NCBI GenBank assembly: GCA_029990175.1
Contig: JARKIP010000030.1
Coordinates: forward strand, 18,067,501-18,131,500
DNA length: 64,000 nucleotides
Direction of reading: 5' to 3'
Origin: Petunia secreta
Taxonomy: Eukaryota; Streptophyta; Magnoliopsida; Solanales; Solanaceae
Each line of letters begins with the position of its first letter. Positions within the stretch are counted from its first letter, which is position 1. The position numbers and the translations under genes were made by a program. The notes under the pieces were generated by a model. It was not told the origin of the DNA. It made no database searches and saw only the letters and a list, made by a program, of their open reading frames with translations. This document shows, piece after piece, positions 10,616-21,524 of this stretch.

Positions 10616-11294
10616 GTAATTTTTCAACTTTTTTAAAGCAAAATCGAGAATATGGTCCGTCTGAAAACCCTTGTTTCATTTTTCTTGTTTGAGTTCATTT
10701 TTCTGAGTTTGTGTACAGATTTTCTGGTGCACGTTGGTTTGAAAACCCAGAATACACTGAAAAAAATCGTCTCTTCGGTTCCCACGAAAAAATTATGTGT
10801 AAACATCTGAAATGTGTGTAAACATATTTGCAAATGTGTACACATCTTTGCAGATGTGTAAACAAAAGATGACTGTATATCTGAAAAAATGGGCATAGAT
10901 CTGCAAGATCTGTACACATATTCTTGATGTGTACACATATTATTTTATGTGTACACATATATCCTTATGTGTACACATATTCTTGATGTGTGTACATAAA
11001 AGAAGTTAAAAAAGGGTTTATTAATTTTACACATATTCTAAATGTGTACACATAAGGTTATATGTGTACACATATAATTTTATGTGTACACGTATTCTTG
11101 ACGTGTGAACACAAGTAAAAAATGCACTACTATTTTTACACATATTCTTGATGTGTACACATATTGTTATATGTGTACACATATTGTTGTATGTGTACAC
11201 ATATAACAATGAATCTGCACCTTTCCATGTGTAATTCTATTAGATGTTATTTTCATTCAACCTAACTATGTTATTCCTTTTATTTGCTATGTAG
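10616..11294 (+). other. 5'-UTR intron of the Ulp1-like gene
   Basis: The donor AATAG/GTAATT at 10616 and the acceptor TGCTATGTAG ending at 11294 enclose 679 bp. The ATG follows five bases later at 11300. The intron is inferred from splice consensus; a matching arrangement exists on the transposase side at 21028-21524. Confidence 0.55.
10805..11210. repeat. Palindromic GTGTACAC array 1
   Basis: At least ten exact GTGTACAC cores, mostly as TATGTGTACACATA, are spaced close to 20 bp apart by variable AT-rich spacers. There are decayed copies around them. The array lies inside the 5'-UTR intron. Confidence 0.9.
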
Positions 11295-11299
11295 ATACA

Positions 11300-14200
11300 A
11301 TGGTTAGCACACGTCGTGGGGAGGCTAGTGGTATCAGTAGGGGTGGCAAGAGGAAGGCTGATGGAAGAAGCGAGACGTCTGAAAATGCTAGCAAAAGAAC
11401 TAGAACTGCCAGCGGTAAAGCACGATCAAATGAGGCCCAATCAGAGAGCCAAGCCAGCATAGATATGTGTGCGCCTGTAGATGTTAATCGAATCGTTGAA
11501 GAAGTTAATCAACAAGCGGAACTCATAGATAGTGGATCAAAAAATGAGGGCTCTGCAACTCAGGTAGGTGAAAATAAGGAGGGCGATGTAGAATGCAATA
11601 AGGGAGAGAAGAATGCAGTGGAGAAAGAAAGTGATAGAGTTACTGGTGACAGAGAAGAAGAGGCTGGTGAAAAAGTTATTAGTGAGGTTATTGTAAAAGA
11701 AGGTGATGCTAGTGGAAGGGATGGAGTAGAAGAAGGAGATGTTAGTGGAAGGGATGGAGTACAAGAAGGAGCTGTGAGTGGAAGGGATGGGGTAGAAGAA
11801 GGAGCTGCTAGTGGAAGGGATGGGGTAGAAGAAGGAGCTGCTAGTGGAAGGGATGGGGTAGAAAAAGATGTCGTTGTTGGTGTTAGTGGAAGGGAAGAAG
11901 AAGTAGAAGGTGTTGGTAGTGTTAGTGGAAGGGAAGAAGAAGTAGATGTTGTTGTCAGTGTTGGTGGAAGGGAAGATCGAGTAGAAGGTATTAGTGTTAG
12001 TGGAAGGGAACAAGTAGAAGAACAAGAACGTGGAAGACAAAAAGAAAGTGGTGAAAGTGGAGAACGTGTTGGTACTGCTTGTGGAGTACAAGAAGAAGGT
12101 GGAGAACTTGTTGGTACTGCTGCCGGAGAAAAAGAAAAATTGGCAAAACGTGCTGCCTTGAAAAATTGGAGGTCGTTGTTGAGAAAGATAATACAGGATG
12201 ATGACAATGCTGAGAAGGAGGTGGATAATGCTGTGAAGGATGCTGAGAACTTGGATAACATTGATGATGATGATGATGAGGGGGCGGATGAAGAAGAAAG
12301 TGTTGGTGTTGGTGCAAAATCAGTAGAGGCAGCCCCAGAAGAGGTATGTGTTTATGTGCAAACATATTAATAACGTGTACACGTATAAATAATGTGTACA
12401 CATAAGATATATGTGTACACATATAAATAATGTGTACACATTATTTATACGTGTGCACATAAAACTTATGTGTACACAAAGAAATTATGTTTGAAAAAGA
12501 CTAACTGATCAGTATCTCTTAATCATTTGCAGGTTGAGGAGGGCACAATGACTTTCCATCCTGATATGAATCTCAGGACCTTTATGGAGGAACATGGAGA
12601 GTTCACCGTGTCCAAGGTCACACAAAGATCCTCCCTTTCCGGGGATATGAAGAAATTTAGAGAGGCTTTGACTAATCTGGATATGTTGGATGATTTTAAA
12701 AGTTCAGTGTTTGGGCACTTGTTGGGTTTGAGCGATAAAGCAATTTTTCCTCCTAAACTAGTCCATGGGCTCCGATTGCGGACCATAAAATGCAAGAAGA
12801 CAAAAGAGGTATGGGTCAAATTTAATAACCTTCCTGCTCGTTTTGGACTAAATGAATTTGCATTAATGACGGGACTGTCCTGCCATGATTACCCTAGTGA
12901 TGTTTTTCTGGATGATGTGAAAGAGAAGGGGCAACCGATGTGGGACACGTTAATCGAGGAGAATGGAGGGAAAAAGGCTGTTTCTGGAAGTGAGCTATTG
13001 AGAGTGATTAGTGAAGGTGATCTAGATGCCAGGACGAAGTTTCGTCTTTCCCTTGCTTGGTTTGCGCACTCCATCTTATGTTCGAAGGATGCGCGCACAA
13101 GTGTTGATCCTTTATTTGTAATGTTGGCGCATAGGCCTACCACATTCTTCGCCAAGTATCCTTGGGGGAGAAAAAGCTTTGAGATGACAATTCAGAGCCT
13201 AGTCAAGCCAATGTCTGTTGAAATGAAAGGATACAACCTGTATGGCTTCCCATGGGCATTTGTTGCATGGGCATATGAAGCCATTCCATCCCTTCGACAC
13301 CCGGAATTTGATGACAAACCCACAGAACCAAGGATGATAAGATGGATCCCTACCAAGCAGGAGAGGGAATGTGATCACATCCTTCGCCATGTTGATAACC
13401 CGGTTAGTGATATTTCAGTTATCTTGCATTTGGTGTTTACTCATATACACATAGTTCTTTATGTGTACACATAAAACTTATATGTGTACACATATAAGTT
13501 ATGTGTACACATAACTTTGATGTGTACACACAAGTAAAATGTAAGAAAATATTACACACAGGTCTTTATGCGTACACATAACATATATGTGTACACATAT
13601 AAGTTTTATGTGTACACATAACCTTTATGTGTACACGTATTATATTATTTCCTGATTTTTTTTCTTTTCTAATAAAACTATATTTTTTTTTATGGGGTTG
13701 GAGGTGGTGAGCCCATTCCTTTTGCCTACTCCAAGGGAGAAGAGAAAGGCCTTCATGAAAAATTTGTTGCCGTTTGTGGATGAGGAGGATGAGTTGATCG
13801 ATCAATTGACCGAAAGACTTAAAGGTGCGCAAAATTTGAGGCTGGTGGATGTTGTTGGTGGCGGCAGAGCACTTGCAATTGTTGGTGTTAATGCAGAGGT
13901 TGTTCCAAAGCATGTTGATACAAGAATGGATGATGTTACAGAGCATAGTCATAGGAGTATGGATATTGTACCAGAGCAAAGCGAAAGAAGAATAGAGTTT
14001 GGTCGAGAGGCAAGTGGTGATGGAGGAGGAGCTGTTGGTGATAATGTTGTTGGAGATATACTTGTTGGCATGAGTGCTGACTTTATTGGTGGGAGAGCTA
14101 GAGAGAATATTGACTGTAGTGGTGGTGGTCGTAGGCTGTTTGAACAATCTGGTGGATATGGAGGTGAGGCTGGTGAGAGCACCTCTATAAGACATGGATG

Positions 14201-15525
14201 TAGCAGATGCTCATTATGTGAAGCATGTAAGGAGGAAAAGGAAAATGAAGTGAGATTGTTGAAAGATTTGAAGGAATCTGTGGAATTCCTAAAAAGGTGT
14301 GCTGAGGAGAAGCCCAAGAGGACTGTGTACCCTTCTAGGGCTCAGATGTCTCCATTCGTTGCATCATTGAAGAAGGCGAGGGCAGCGAAGGCGAGGGCCG
14401 GGAAGGCGACAAGGGCTAGGGGAACCAGGGCAAGGGCTGCAGATGTTCAAGAGGAAGAGAGGCTGCCTGTTGATCTTTATAGGCCAGTTGATCCAGCTAA
14501 GGAGGCTGTTTTTAATGCATACATGAAGGAGAAAAAAAGGGAAAAACGTCCTTTTCTGGGTCACGAGTACAACTACCTCGACTTCCAAGATGTAATCCGC
14601 ATGAAGAAGTGGATGGAGAGTCAGGTACACTTTTCTCTATGTATTATCCTTTATGTACACGTATTATTTATGTGTACACATATTTTTTATGTGTAGACAT
14701 ATTATGGTATTTATACACATCAAGAATATGTGTACACAACAAGATTATGTGTACACATTAAAATTATGTGTACACGTAGAGAATATGTGATTGTTCTTTA
14801 TATTAAATACCATCTTACATGCTTATATTCATTTTTTGTTTTATTTTTCCATTATCATACAGCATGTTGATGAAATTTTAAACTTGATGCGAGTAAGGCA
14901 TAAGGAATTCCACAGGCATTACAACAAGACCGATGTCATCTTGGACATGAACTTCTGTACTAGATTGACTGCTGCGCACCAAGCTTTTATAAAGGATGCT
15001 GAAGATCTTGGGGTTTCTTTTGATGAATGTATGAACATGAAGAAGTGTGAGGAAGGTCTCCTAGATTATGCTTCTGGAAAGCTGCCTTACCCCGGTGGAC
15101 GCAAGTGGGATGGTGCCAAGAGGATATTTACTGTCCTTAACATTGATAACAGGCATTATCTCACATGTGTCTTCTTGATTGAGCAGGGAAAGATTGAGCT
15201 TTATGACTGCAACATGGGAGTTTATAGTGAAGATGCATTAGCTCCATATGTCTTGCCCATTACGATCATGTTCCCCAAGTTCTTGCGTGATTGTGGTAAA
15301 TTCAAACATTTACCAGAAGCCATCTTGAATGCAGACTTGTGGGGTTATGAACGAGTTCCAGATCTTCCAAGGAACGAAACAGGTACTGCTTGTGGGGGGT
15401 ATTCACTTATGTTCATGGAGCATCTCTTGACAAACACCCCTATGACGTTGCTGCATGATAGTTCAATGGAAGATATGAGAAAGAAGTGGGCTGTAGACAT
15501 ATTCTACGAGGAAATGGAGCCTTAA
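11300..15525 (+). CDS. MULE-borne DUF1985 / Ulp1-like cysteine peptidase, four exons
   Basis: Exons 11300-12343, 12533-13402, 13704-14624 and 14863-15525 join with GT/AG sites, all in phase 0, to give about 1,165 residues. Exon 1 is low complexity: a KRKADG-type nuclear signal, then 11-residue repeats (SGRDGVEEG) and an acidic DDDDDEGADEEE stretch. Exon 2 is a DUF1985-like domain with VKFNNLPARFGLNEFALMTG and LSLAWFAHSILC. Exon 3 has a CSRCSLCEAC cysteine cluster, a coiled-coil-like stretch and an Ala/Arg/Lys-rich basic patch. Exon 4 is a C48 (Ulp1/SENP) peptidase with His1043 (NRHYLTC), Asp1060 (LYDCNMG) and Cys1122 (TACGGYSLMF). The His-Asp spacing of 17 is as in Ulp1. The usual oxyanion Gln before the Cys is not evident (PRNETGTAC). 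It may cleave SUMO or a related modifier in the nucleus; the substrate is unknown. It converges with the transposase gene. Confidence 0.85.
11705..11869 (+). repeat. Five 33-bp coding repeats in exon 1
   Basis: Five tandem units of 33 bp each encode an 11-residue motif close to DASGRDGVEEG. Copies 4 and 5 are nearly identical. More diverged SGREEEV-type units continue to about 12020. The repeats keep frame, so the protein length can vary without loss of the gene. Confidence 0.9.
12365..12480. repeat. Palindromic GTGTACAC array 2
   Basis: Five exact GTGTACAC cores lie in coding intron 1 of the Ulp1-like gene (12344-12532), which consists of little else. Confidence 0.9.
13435..13645. repeat. 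Palindromic GTGTACAC array 3
   Basis: About seven exact cores plus variants (for example GCGTACAC) fill coding intron 2 (13403-13703), at spacings of 19 to 21 bp. Confidence 0.9.
14640..14790. repeat. Palindromic GTGTACAC array 4
   Basis: Four exact cores and several one-base variants lie in coding intron 3 (14625-14862). Confidence 0.85.
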
Positions 15526-16058
15526 GTGGTGTTGGATGAACTAATTTGATTGGTCTGTATGGATAATCTTAATCTTTTTATTTTCGTTGGTCTGTATGGA
15601 TAATCTTAATCTTTTTTTTTTATTTTAGTTTTTGATGTGGTGGACTAGTATATCGCATGATGTACATGATCTGCTTTCTTTTATTTGCACACCTGTTGTG
15701 GATGTGTTGAAATGACTTGCCTATTTCCTCCTATCTTTCAAACTTATAAAAAATATGTGTACACATATAGATAATTATGTGTAGATAATTACTTGTGTAC
15801 TTTGCACGTCCATAATACACGTCAAACATATGTGTACACGTAATAAATATGTGTGGATAATTACTAAGTCCAGCATACACGTCGAAAATATGTGTACACG
15901 TAAAAAATATGTGTAGGTAATTACTTGTGTGCGGACGGTTATGATTATCAAAAGGCGGATAATTAAACTAGGGCACTTATAAAAATAGCCTAATGCAACC
16001 GTTCAATAAACCGTCCATAGCATAAAGATGAAAGGACGCAATCCTTCACATCCTTGCT
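15526..16058. other. 3' flank of the Ulp1-like gene with sparse palindromes
   Basis: Contains a short duplication of the GGTCTGTATGGATAATCTTA segment (about 15551 and 15589) and three exact GTGTACAC cores at about 15755-15915. No coding exon is visible. Confidence 0.6.
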
Positions 16059-16068
16059 CTATAAATAG
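16059..16068 (+). promoter_or_regulatory. TATA box of the 70-codon MULE gene
   Basis: CTATAAATAG is a near-perfect plant TATA box, 64 bp upstream of the ATG at 16132. The A-rich leader CAAAAACAGCAAAGAAATC directly precedes the ATG. Confidence 0.6.
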
Positions 16069-16131
16069 TCAAAAATACTATCTTGACGTCCCACAAGCAA
16101 AAACTATTCCAGCAAAAACAGCAAAGAAATC

Positions 16132-16344
16132 ATGGCAAGACGTCCTATTATAAAGATGGAAGACTTGAAGAAAGATCTTGATGAAATGAAAGAAGCCCTA
16201 ATTGAAGCAAGAGACCGCCAACTTATGGATATAAGGAGGATTAAAAGGATCTTCGAACTACTCCTAGCACCTTTGGGCAAGTCCTTGAAGGACATCTACT
16301 ACACTCCACCCAACTCTCCACCTCGCTCCGGCTTTGAAAATTAG
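16132..16344 (+). CDS. Small 70-residue protein of unknown function
   Basis: This ORF lies in the gap between the two MULE genes. It encodes a short, charged protein that begins MARRPIIKMEDLKKDLDEMK. It continues with alternating acidic and basic residues (likely alpha-helical or coiled coil) and ends YYTPPNSPPRSGFEN, a Pro-rich tail. A good TATA box at 16059-16068 and an A-rich leader support a real transcription unit. I know no family for it. It could be an accessory MULE protein, a captured host exon, or a chance ORF; the promoter makes the last less likely. An AT-rich 3' flank follows. Confidence 0.5.
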   Translation: MARRPIIKMEDLKKDLDEMKEALIEARDRQLMDIRRIKRIFELLLAPLGKSLKDIYYTPPNSPPRSGFEN

Positions 16345-16559
16345 AATCTATAATGTTAAGTTCCCTTTTCATTGTGAAATCAGATTAATATGTCTTAATT
16401 TTAGTATTTGTGAAGTCTATGATTGTATGTATTTGAATAAATCCTAAAGTATTTGTATTTGTGAAGTCTATGATTATCATGTTTCTATGTTTATAATGAT
16501 TGAATGTACTCACAACTAACTTTACGTGTACACATACAGTTTATATGTGTACACATATT

Positions 16560-17738
16560 GTCATATTGATTCTCAAATATCCCAAATGTTGGTTGTTTGA
16601 TTGCCAAAAATGGTGAATCCACGTTCCTACATTAAAATGGGAGTTATTTGAGTGTTCACACGAGTTCTCATGCATTCCCCATCATTGGAGCATTGGATTC
16701 ATAAGGATTTGGCCTTATCGTTAGACAGTAGTTGTCATATTGATTCTCAAATATCCCAAATCTTGGTTGTTTGATTGCCAAAAATGGTGAATCCACGTTC
16801 CTACATTAAAATGGGAGTTATTTGAGTGTTCACACGAGTTCTCATGCATTCCCCATCATTGGAGCATTGGATTCATAAGGATTTGGCCTTATCGTTAGAC
16901 AGTAGTTGTCATATTGATTCTCAAATATCCCAAATCTTGGTTGTTTGATTGCCAAAAATGGTGAATCCACGTTCCTACATTAAAATGGGAGTTATTTGAG
17001 TGTTCACACGAGTTCTCATGCATTCCCCATCATTGGAGCATTGGATTCATAAGGATTTGGCCTTATCGTTAGACAGTAGTTGTCATATTGATTCTCAAAT
17101 ATCCCAAATCTTGGTTGTTTGATTGCCAAAAATGGTGAATCCACGTTCCTACATTAAAATGGGAGTTATTTGAGTGTTCACACGAGTTCTCATGCATTCC
17201 CCATCATTGGAGCATTGGATTCATAAGGATTTGGCCTTATCGTTAGACAGTAGTTGTCATATTGATTCTCAAATATCCCAAATCTTGGTTGTTTGATTGC
17301 CAAAAATGGTGAATCCACGTTCCTACATTAAAATGGGAGTTATTTGAGTGTTCACACGAGTTCTCATGCATTCCCCATCATTGGAGCATTGGATTCATAA
17401 GGATTTGGCCTTATCGTTAGACAGTAGTTGTCATATTGATTCTCAAATATCCCAAATCTTGGTTGTTTGATTGCCAAAAATGGTGAATCCACGTTCCTAC
17501 ATTAAAATGGGAGTTATTTGAGTGTTCACACGAGTTCTCATGCATTCCCCATCATTGGAGCATTGGATTCATAAGGATTTGGCCTTATCGTTAGACAGTA
17601 GTTGTCATATTGATTCTCAAATATCCCAAATCTTGGTTGTTTGATTGCCAAAAATGGTGAATCCACGTTCCTACATTAAAATGGGAGTTATTTGAGTGTT
17701 CACACGAGTTCTCATGCATTCCCCATCATTGGAGCATT
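16560..17738. repeat. 174-bp tandem array, 6.8 copies
   Basis: Copies start at 16560, 16734, 16908, 17082, 17256, 17430 and 17604; the last stops after 135 bp. By eye the copies are identical except for one G/C difference in the first (AAATGTTGG against AAATCTTGG). No long ORF runs through it. It lies in the MULE centre. Both flanks carry TAATGATTGAATGTAC (about 16496-16511 and 17756-17771), so the array sits in a duplicated context. Confidence 0.95.
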
Positions 17739-17774
17739 ATCCTTTTGGCTGTTGATAATGATTGAATGTACCCA

Positions 17775-18115
17775 CACATAATAATTACGTGTACACATAT
17801 TATATTATGTGTACACATATTATTATATGTGTACACGTATTTATTATGTGTACACATATAACGTTTACGTGTACACATAATTAATATGTGTAAAGGACTT
17901 TGAATTTTTTTAATTGTAATCTACCCACACATCGGCAAGATGTGTACACGTAATTATTATGTGTACACATATAATATTTACGTGTACACATAATTAATAT
18001 GTGTAAAGGACTTTGAATTTTTTATTGTAATCTACCCACACATCGGAAAGATGTGTACACGTCAAACGAGATGTGTACACATATTATAAAATGTGTACAC
18101 ATAAGTTATATGTGC
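17775..18115. repeat. Palindromic GTGTACAC array 5 with a 113-bp duplication
   Basis: About ten GTGTACAC cores at 19 to 22 bp spacing lie between the 174-bp array and the transposase 3' end. A segment containing TGTGTAAAGGACTTTGAA and ACCCACACATCGG occurs twice, offset by 113 bp (about 17888 and 18001). Confidence 0.85.
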
Positions 18116-18306
18116 ACAGTATATTAATTTGTTGAGTGTTTCTATCTATCATGTTTCCATTTTGTTTGTTCGTTTTACGTTGAAGGATAAAGAAAGTAAA
18201 GGTAATGTCTGCACAAAAGACATATTAAACAGAAAATAGATATAAAACAAATAGGAACTATAGGTTTATAAATGGTTACAAATACAAGAAATGAACATAT
18301 ATGGTT

Positions 18307-21010
18307 CTATGAAACAACACTGGGACCTCCGGAATCTACAACCCTCCGCTGCGGACATGTTGTTTTCTTATGGCCAAGTCTCTTGCATATGCCACATCTA
18401 TTCTTCCTACTTGTGAATGCTTCACCCACCGAAGGCATTCGCTTTGTCCTCCTTCTTCCTCGTGTTATTTTCACAAAAGGCGGCTTTATCTTCCTCTCAT
18501 AAAGCTCCGGTGGTGCGTTCCACAACTCCTCTGCAATCATTGGATAGATTAAGCCGTCATACGCAAGAATGTATGCATTCGTAGAATAATACCCCGATGT
18601 ATATTGGTATATCTCGTTCCCAAACTCAAACGCTCCTCCATATCGACATCTTAAGGCTGCCATAGCATGTGCACAAGGTAGTTCGTCCAAATCAAACCTC
18701 CGGCAAGAACAAGTCCTTTGAATTAGATCGACACTAACAACCTCATCCCCAGTACCGACATTGTAAACATCATTGCCAACGCAACAAACGTAAAGCTTGT
18801 TGCCCTCTGTGACATTTTTCCTTAATATTTGTTCAATCGAAGGAACACATGGCTTTGAGTGCTGTAAGAACATGGTACGCCTATGATGAAACTTTTCAGA
18901 AAAATTCCTCAAAATTCCATTGAACATTGCAACGATGGGATATTCTCTTTCATCCTTTAGCATTGCATTAATTGACTCAGCGATGTTTGAGGTCATCACT
19001 CCAAACCTACACATATATAACTGATTCTTACAACGTGTACACGTATTAATTATGTGCACATAAGTCTACATTTTAAAAACTGAAAACACATGGACACACA
19101 TAATTTGTATGTGTACACATATTTAATATGTGTACACATATAATATTATGTGTACACATACAAATTACGTGTACATATATGGCTAATGTATTACATGACT
19201 ACACATATAAAGGATGTGTACACATAATAATTACGTGTACACATATAATCTTATGTGTACACATATTAAATATGTGTACAAAGTATTACCTGCGGCCTGG
19301 AAAAAAGGCTCTGCTCCAGCGCTCAAACCCAACCTGCTCAAGATATGTGGCAACCCTTGGGCACAATGAACGAATTTGCTGGAAATGTTCCTCGAACTCA
19401 GTGGGCGTATATGATTCGGCTGCTTTATAAAAATAGGATACAAATTCACCACAATGAAGCTTTGCGCGAATGCTTTCAGCCAAGTGCCACTTGCAAACTC
19501 CATAATTAGCTTGTGGAAAATACTTTGAAACTGCTTTTGGGATGCTTGAATGCCTATCAGAAACAACACACAACTCATCGGTGCTTGGGAGTATACCGAC
19601 CAAATTTTCAAAGAAGTAATCATAGGAGGCATCACATTCCACGTTTACAACACAAAATGCCACAGGAAAAATATGCGTCTCCGAGTCTTGTGCCATGGCA
19701 GACAACAAAACTCCCCCATACTTCCCCGACAAATGAGTTCCGTCTACGGCGATGACTTTCCTCATATGCGCAAAACCCATTATCCATGCACCAAGAGCTA
19801 CAAAAAAATACATAAACCTTTGGTTGTCATCAACCTTCAATGCTGTATGTGTACCCTCATTTGTCGTCCTGAGCATATAACGGTACGCATCCAATATAGC
19901 ATAACTGTGCTCCGGCGTCCCTCTTGTCAAAGCCTTTGCAATAACAGTCCCCATCCGGCACTTCCAATAACTAATGTTACAACCCAAATCCCTCCGGACT
20001 GCAGCTTTAACATCCTTTATTGATATACCTTTTCCTTTTCCCTCTTCATAACTACTTTTCAAGTATGAACCGATGAGTTCCGCAGAGGCATGTGGGTGAT
20101 TACTTGAAAGATGCTCTAACCCGCACGAATGCTTGTTCCTGTACACAGTAATGATGAACCTATCACTGTCTACGTACTTTATGGCCCGGATCCACCACTT
20201 GCAGCTCTGATGTACACATCTCACACAAAAAACCTTTTTTGTATTCTTCACTTTCTTGAAACAATAATGCTTCTTCACTGCAGCAAGCTGCAAGGCATTT
20301 ATTAAGACGCGCTTGTTTTTGAAGGTTAAACCCTTATAAAAATCAGTGCCGTCGTCGTCCCCGTCCCTTTGAACGCTGCAACCTGCTTCTAAACCTCCAA
20401 CCATAACCGTATTGCTCTCAACTACAGGAGTTGGACTGAATTCCATTTCTTTTTCTTCTTCTTGTTCTTGTTCTTCTTCTTCTTCTTCTTCTAGTTCTAC
20501 TTCTGCTCCTACTCCTCCACCTCCTTCGTGTGAAGCACCAACATTTCCTTCTTCTTCTCCTTGAGTTGGTGAAATTTCCATATTCAACGGGTCTGGTAGA
20601 TCCATGTCATCCCATCCACTAGCAGAACAATCATCATGCATCCCATCATTACGCACAGGTTGTTCATTTGAAACCTCTACCGACCTTTCAGCCAAACATA
20701 CCCTTAAAGTAGGCCTATTTCCAGATCCGTCGACATCGGCAAGGTAAACAAGGAGATCCTCGTCGTTCTTTATTTTACAGGGATGACTCTTTTGCTTTGA
20801 ACAAATGCTAAGCATGTATGTAATGCAAAGATCATTTGGATCATGACTTCCCCCACATCTGGTAACGATCTTGTTAACCAACTCAGAATACGTAACATCA
20901 TGGTTCAAAATAACTGGTACCGTCTCCCTTGTCATAGAAATCCACGTGAAACATTCTGGGGTCTCAACCCATTCACCAAGAAAATCAACTGCTAACAGTA
21001 GTACACCCAT
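18307..21010 (-). CDS. MURA-type Mutator transposase, two exons
   Basis: Exon 1 (21010-19290) and exon 2 (19006-18307) join at CGCAG/GTAATA and TGTGTAG/GTTTGG in phase 2, giving about 806 residues. In order: an N-terminal PB1-like region; a Glu-rich linker; the MuDR DNA-binding zinc domain (TFKNKRVLINALQLAA, CFKKVKNT, RCVHQSCKWWIRA, HSC); and the DDE transposase. In the DDE domain Asp423 lies in VIAVDGTHL and Asp485 in VVSDRHSSI. VCKWHL gives the CxxH motif, and Glu584 lies in NIAESINAML. A SWIM zinc finger (CSCRRFDLDELPCAH) and a C-terminal zinc knuckle (CGICKRLGHKKTTC) follow. It would cut and join element ends in the nucleus. No stop or frameshift is visible and all key residues are present. 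It converges with the Ulp1-like gene. Confidence 0.93.
19025..19285. repeat. Palindromic GTGTACAC array 6
   Basis: About ten exact GTGTACAC cores and several variants fill the transposase coding intron (19007-19289). Neighbouring cores are often 19 to 21 bp apart. Confidence 0.9.
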
Positions 21011-21027
21011 TTATGGCGCAAAAATAC

Positions 21028-21524
21028 CTGGATGCATCAGAAATTGATATGCATTAGAAGCTGAAAACACAATTGAGATGTTTTCACGTATAAAGTAAAA
21101 GATGTGTACACATATGTTTTTGACGTGTACACATACTTTGAATGTGAAGTAAGAAAAAGATGCTACGTCGTCTGATGTGTACACGCATATGTTGATGTGT
21201 ACACATATTTATTATGTGTACACGTCAATACAATATGTGTACACATACTCGTATATTTGATGTGTACGAACAAAAGGATGCAACGTCAGCTGATGTGTAC
21301 ACATTATATATTATGTGTACACATAATATATATGTGTACACATATATTTGATGTGCAGGGTGCATCTTAATATGATGTGCACACATATTATATATGTGTA
21401 CACATAATCTTCGAATCCGTACACATCAGCTGCCCAGAATTAGCATTTTTTATAAAATGCAGAAACGAAACCCATAGATCACAAAACAAACTGCATTATA
21501 CAGTGTACAACACAGAACACTTAC
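21028..21524 (-). other. 5'-UTR intron of the transposase gene
   Basis: On the minus strand the donor CTCTG/GTAAGT (intron from 21524) and acceptor GCATCCAG (AG at 21029-21028) enclose 497 bp. The ATG at 21010 follows 17 bases later. This mirrors the 5'-UTR intron of the Ulp1-like gene. Confidence 0.55.
21100..21415. repeat. Palindromic GTGTACAC array 7
   Basis: About ten GTGTACAC cores plus variants lie inside the transposase 5'-UTR intron, spaced irregularly, often near 20 bp. Confidence 0.88.

Noticed and set aside
10633..11209. Minus-strand ORFs rich in Met-Cys-Thr-His
   Set aside because: They are translations of the GTGTACAC palindrome array inside an intron.
10805..11210. CRISPR-like regular repeats with spacers
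   Set aside because: The conserved part is a 12 to 14-bp palindrome with 6 to 8-bp AT-rich spacers in a plant transposon; repeat and spacer lengths and the context do not fit CRISPR.
11537..12422. Long minus-strand Ser/Thr/Pro-rich ORFs
   Set aside because: Antisense shadows of the repetitive exon 1 of the Ulp1-like gene.
16560..17738. Centromere satellite array
   Set aside because: The unit size would fit, but seven copies within a MULE and no evidence of long arrays do not support a centromere.
18272..20023. Plus-strand ORFs over the transposase
   Set aside because: Shadows of the MURA-type gene on the other strand.
10616..21524. TGTA-containing repeats as Pumilio sites
   Set aside because: The motif UGUACACA differs from the Pumilio consensus UGUANAUA at a key position and palindromic symmetry is better explained otherwise.
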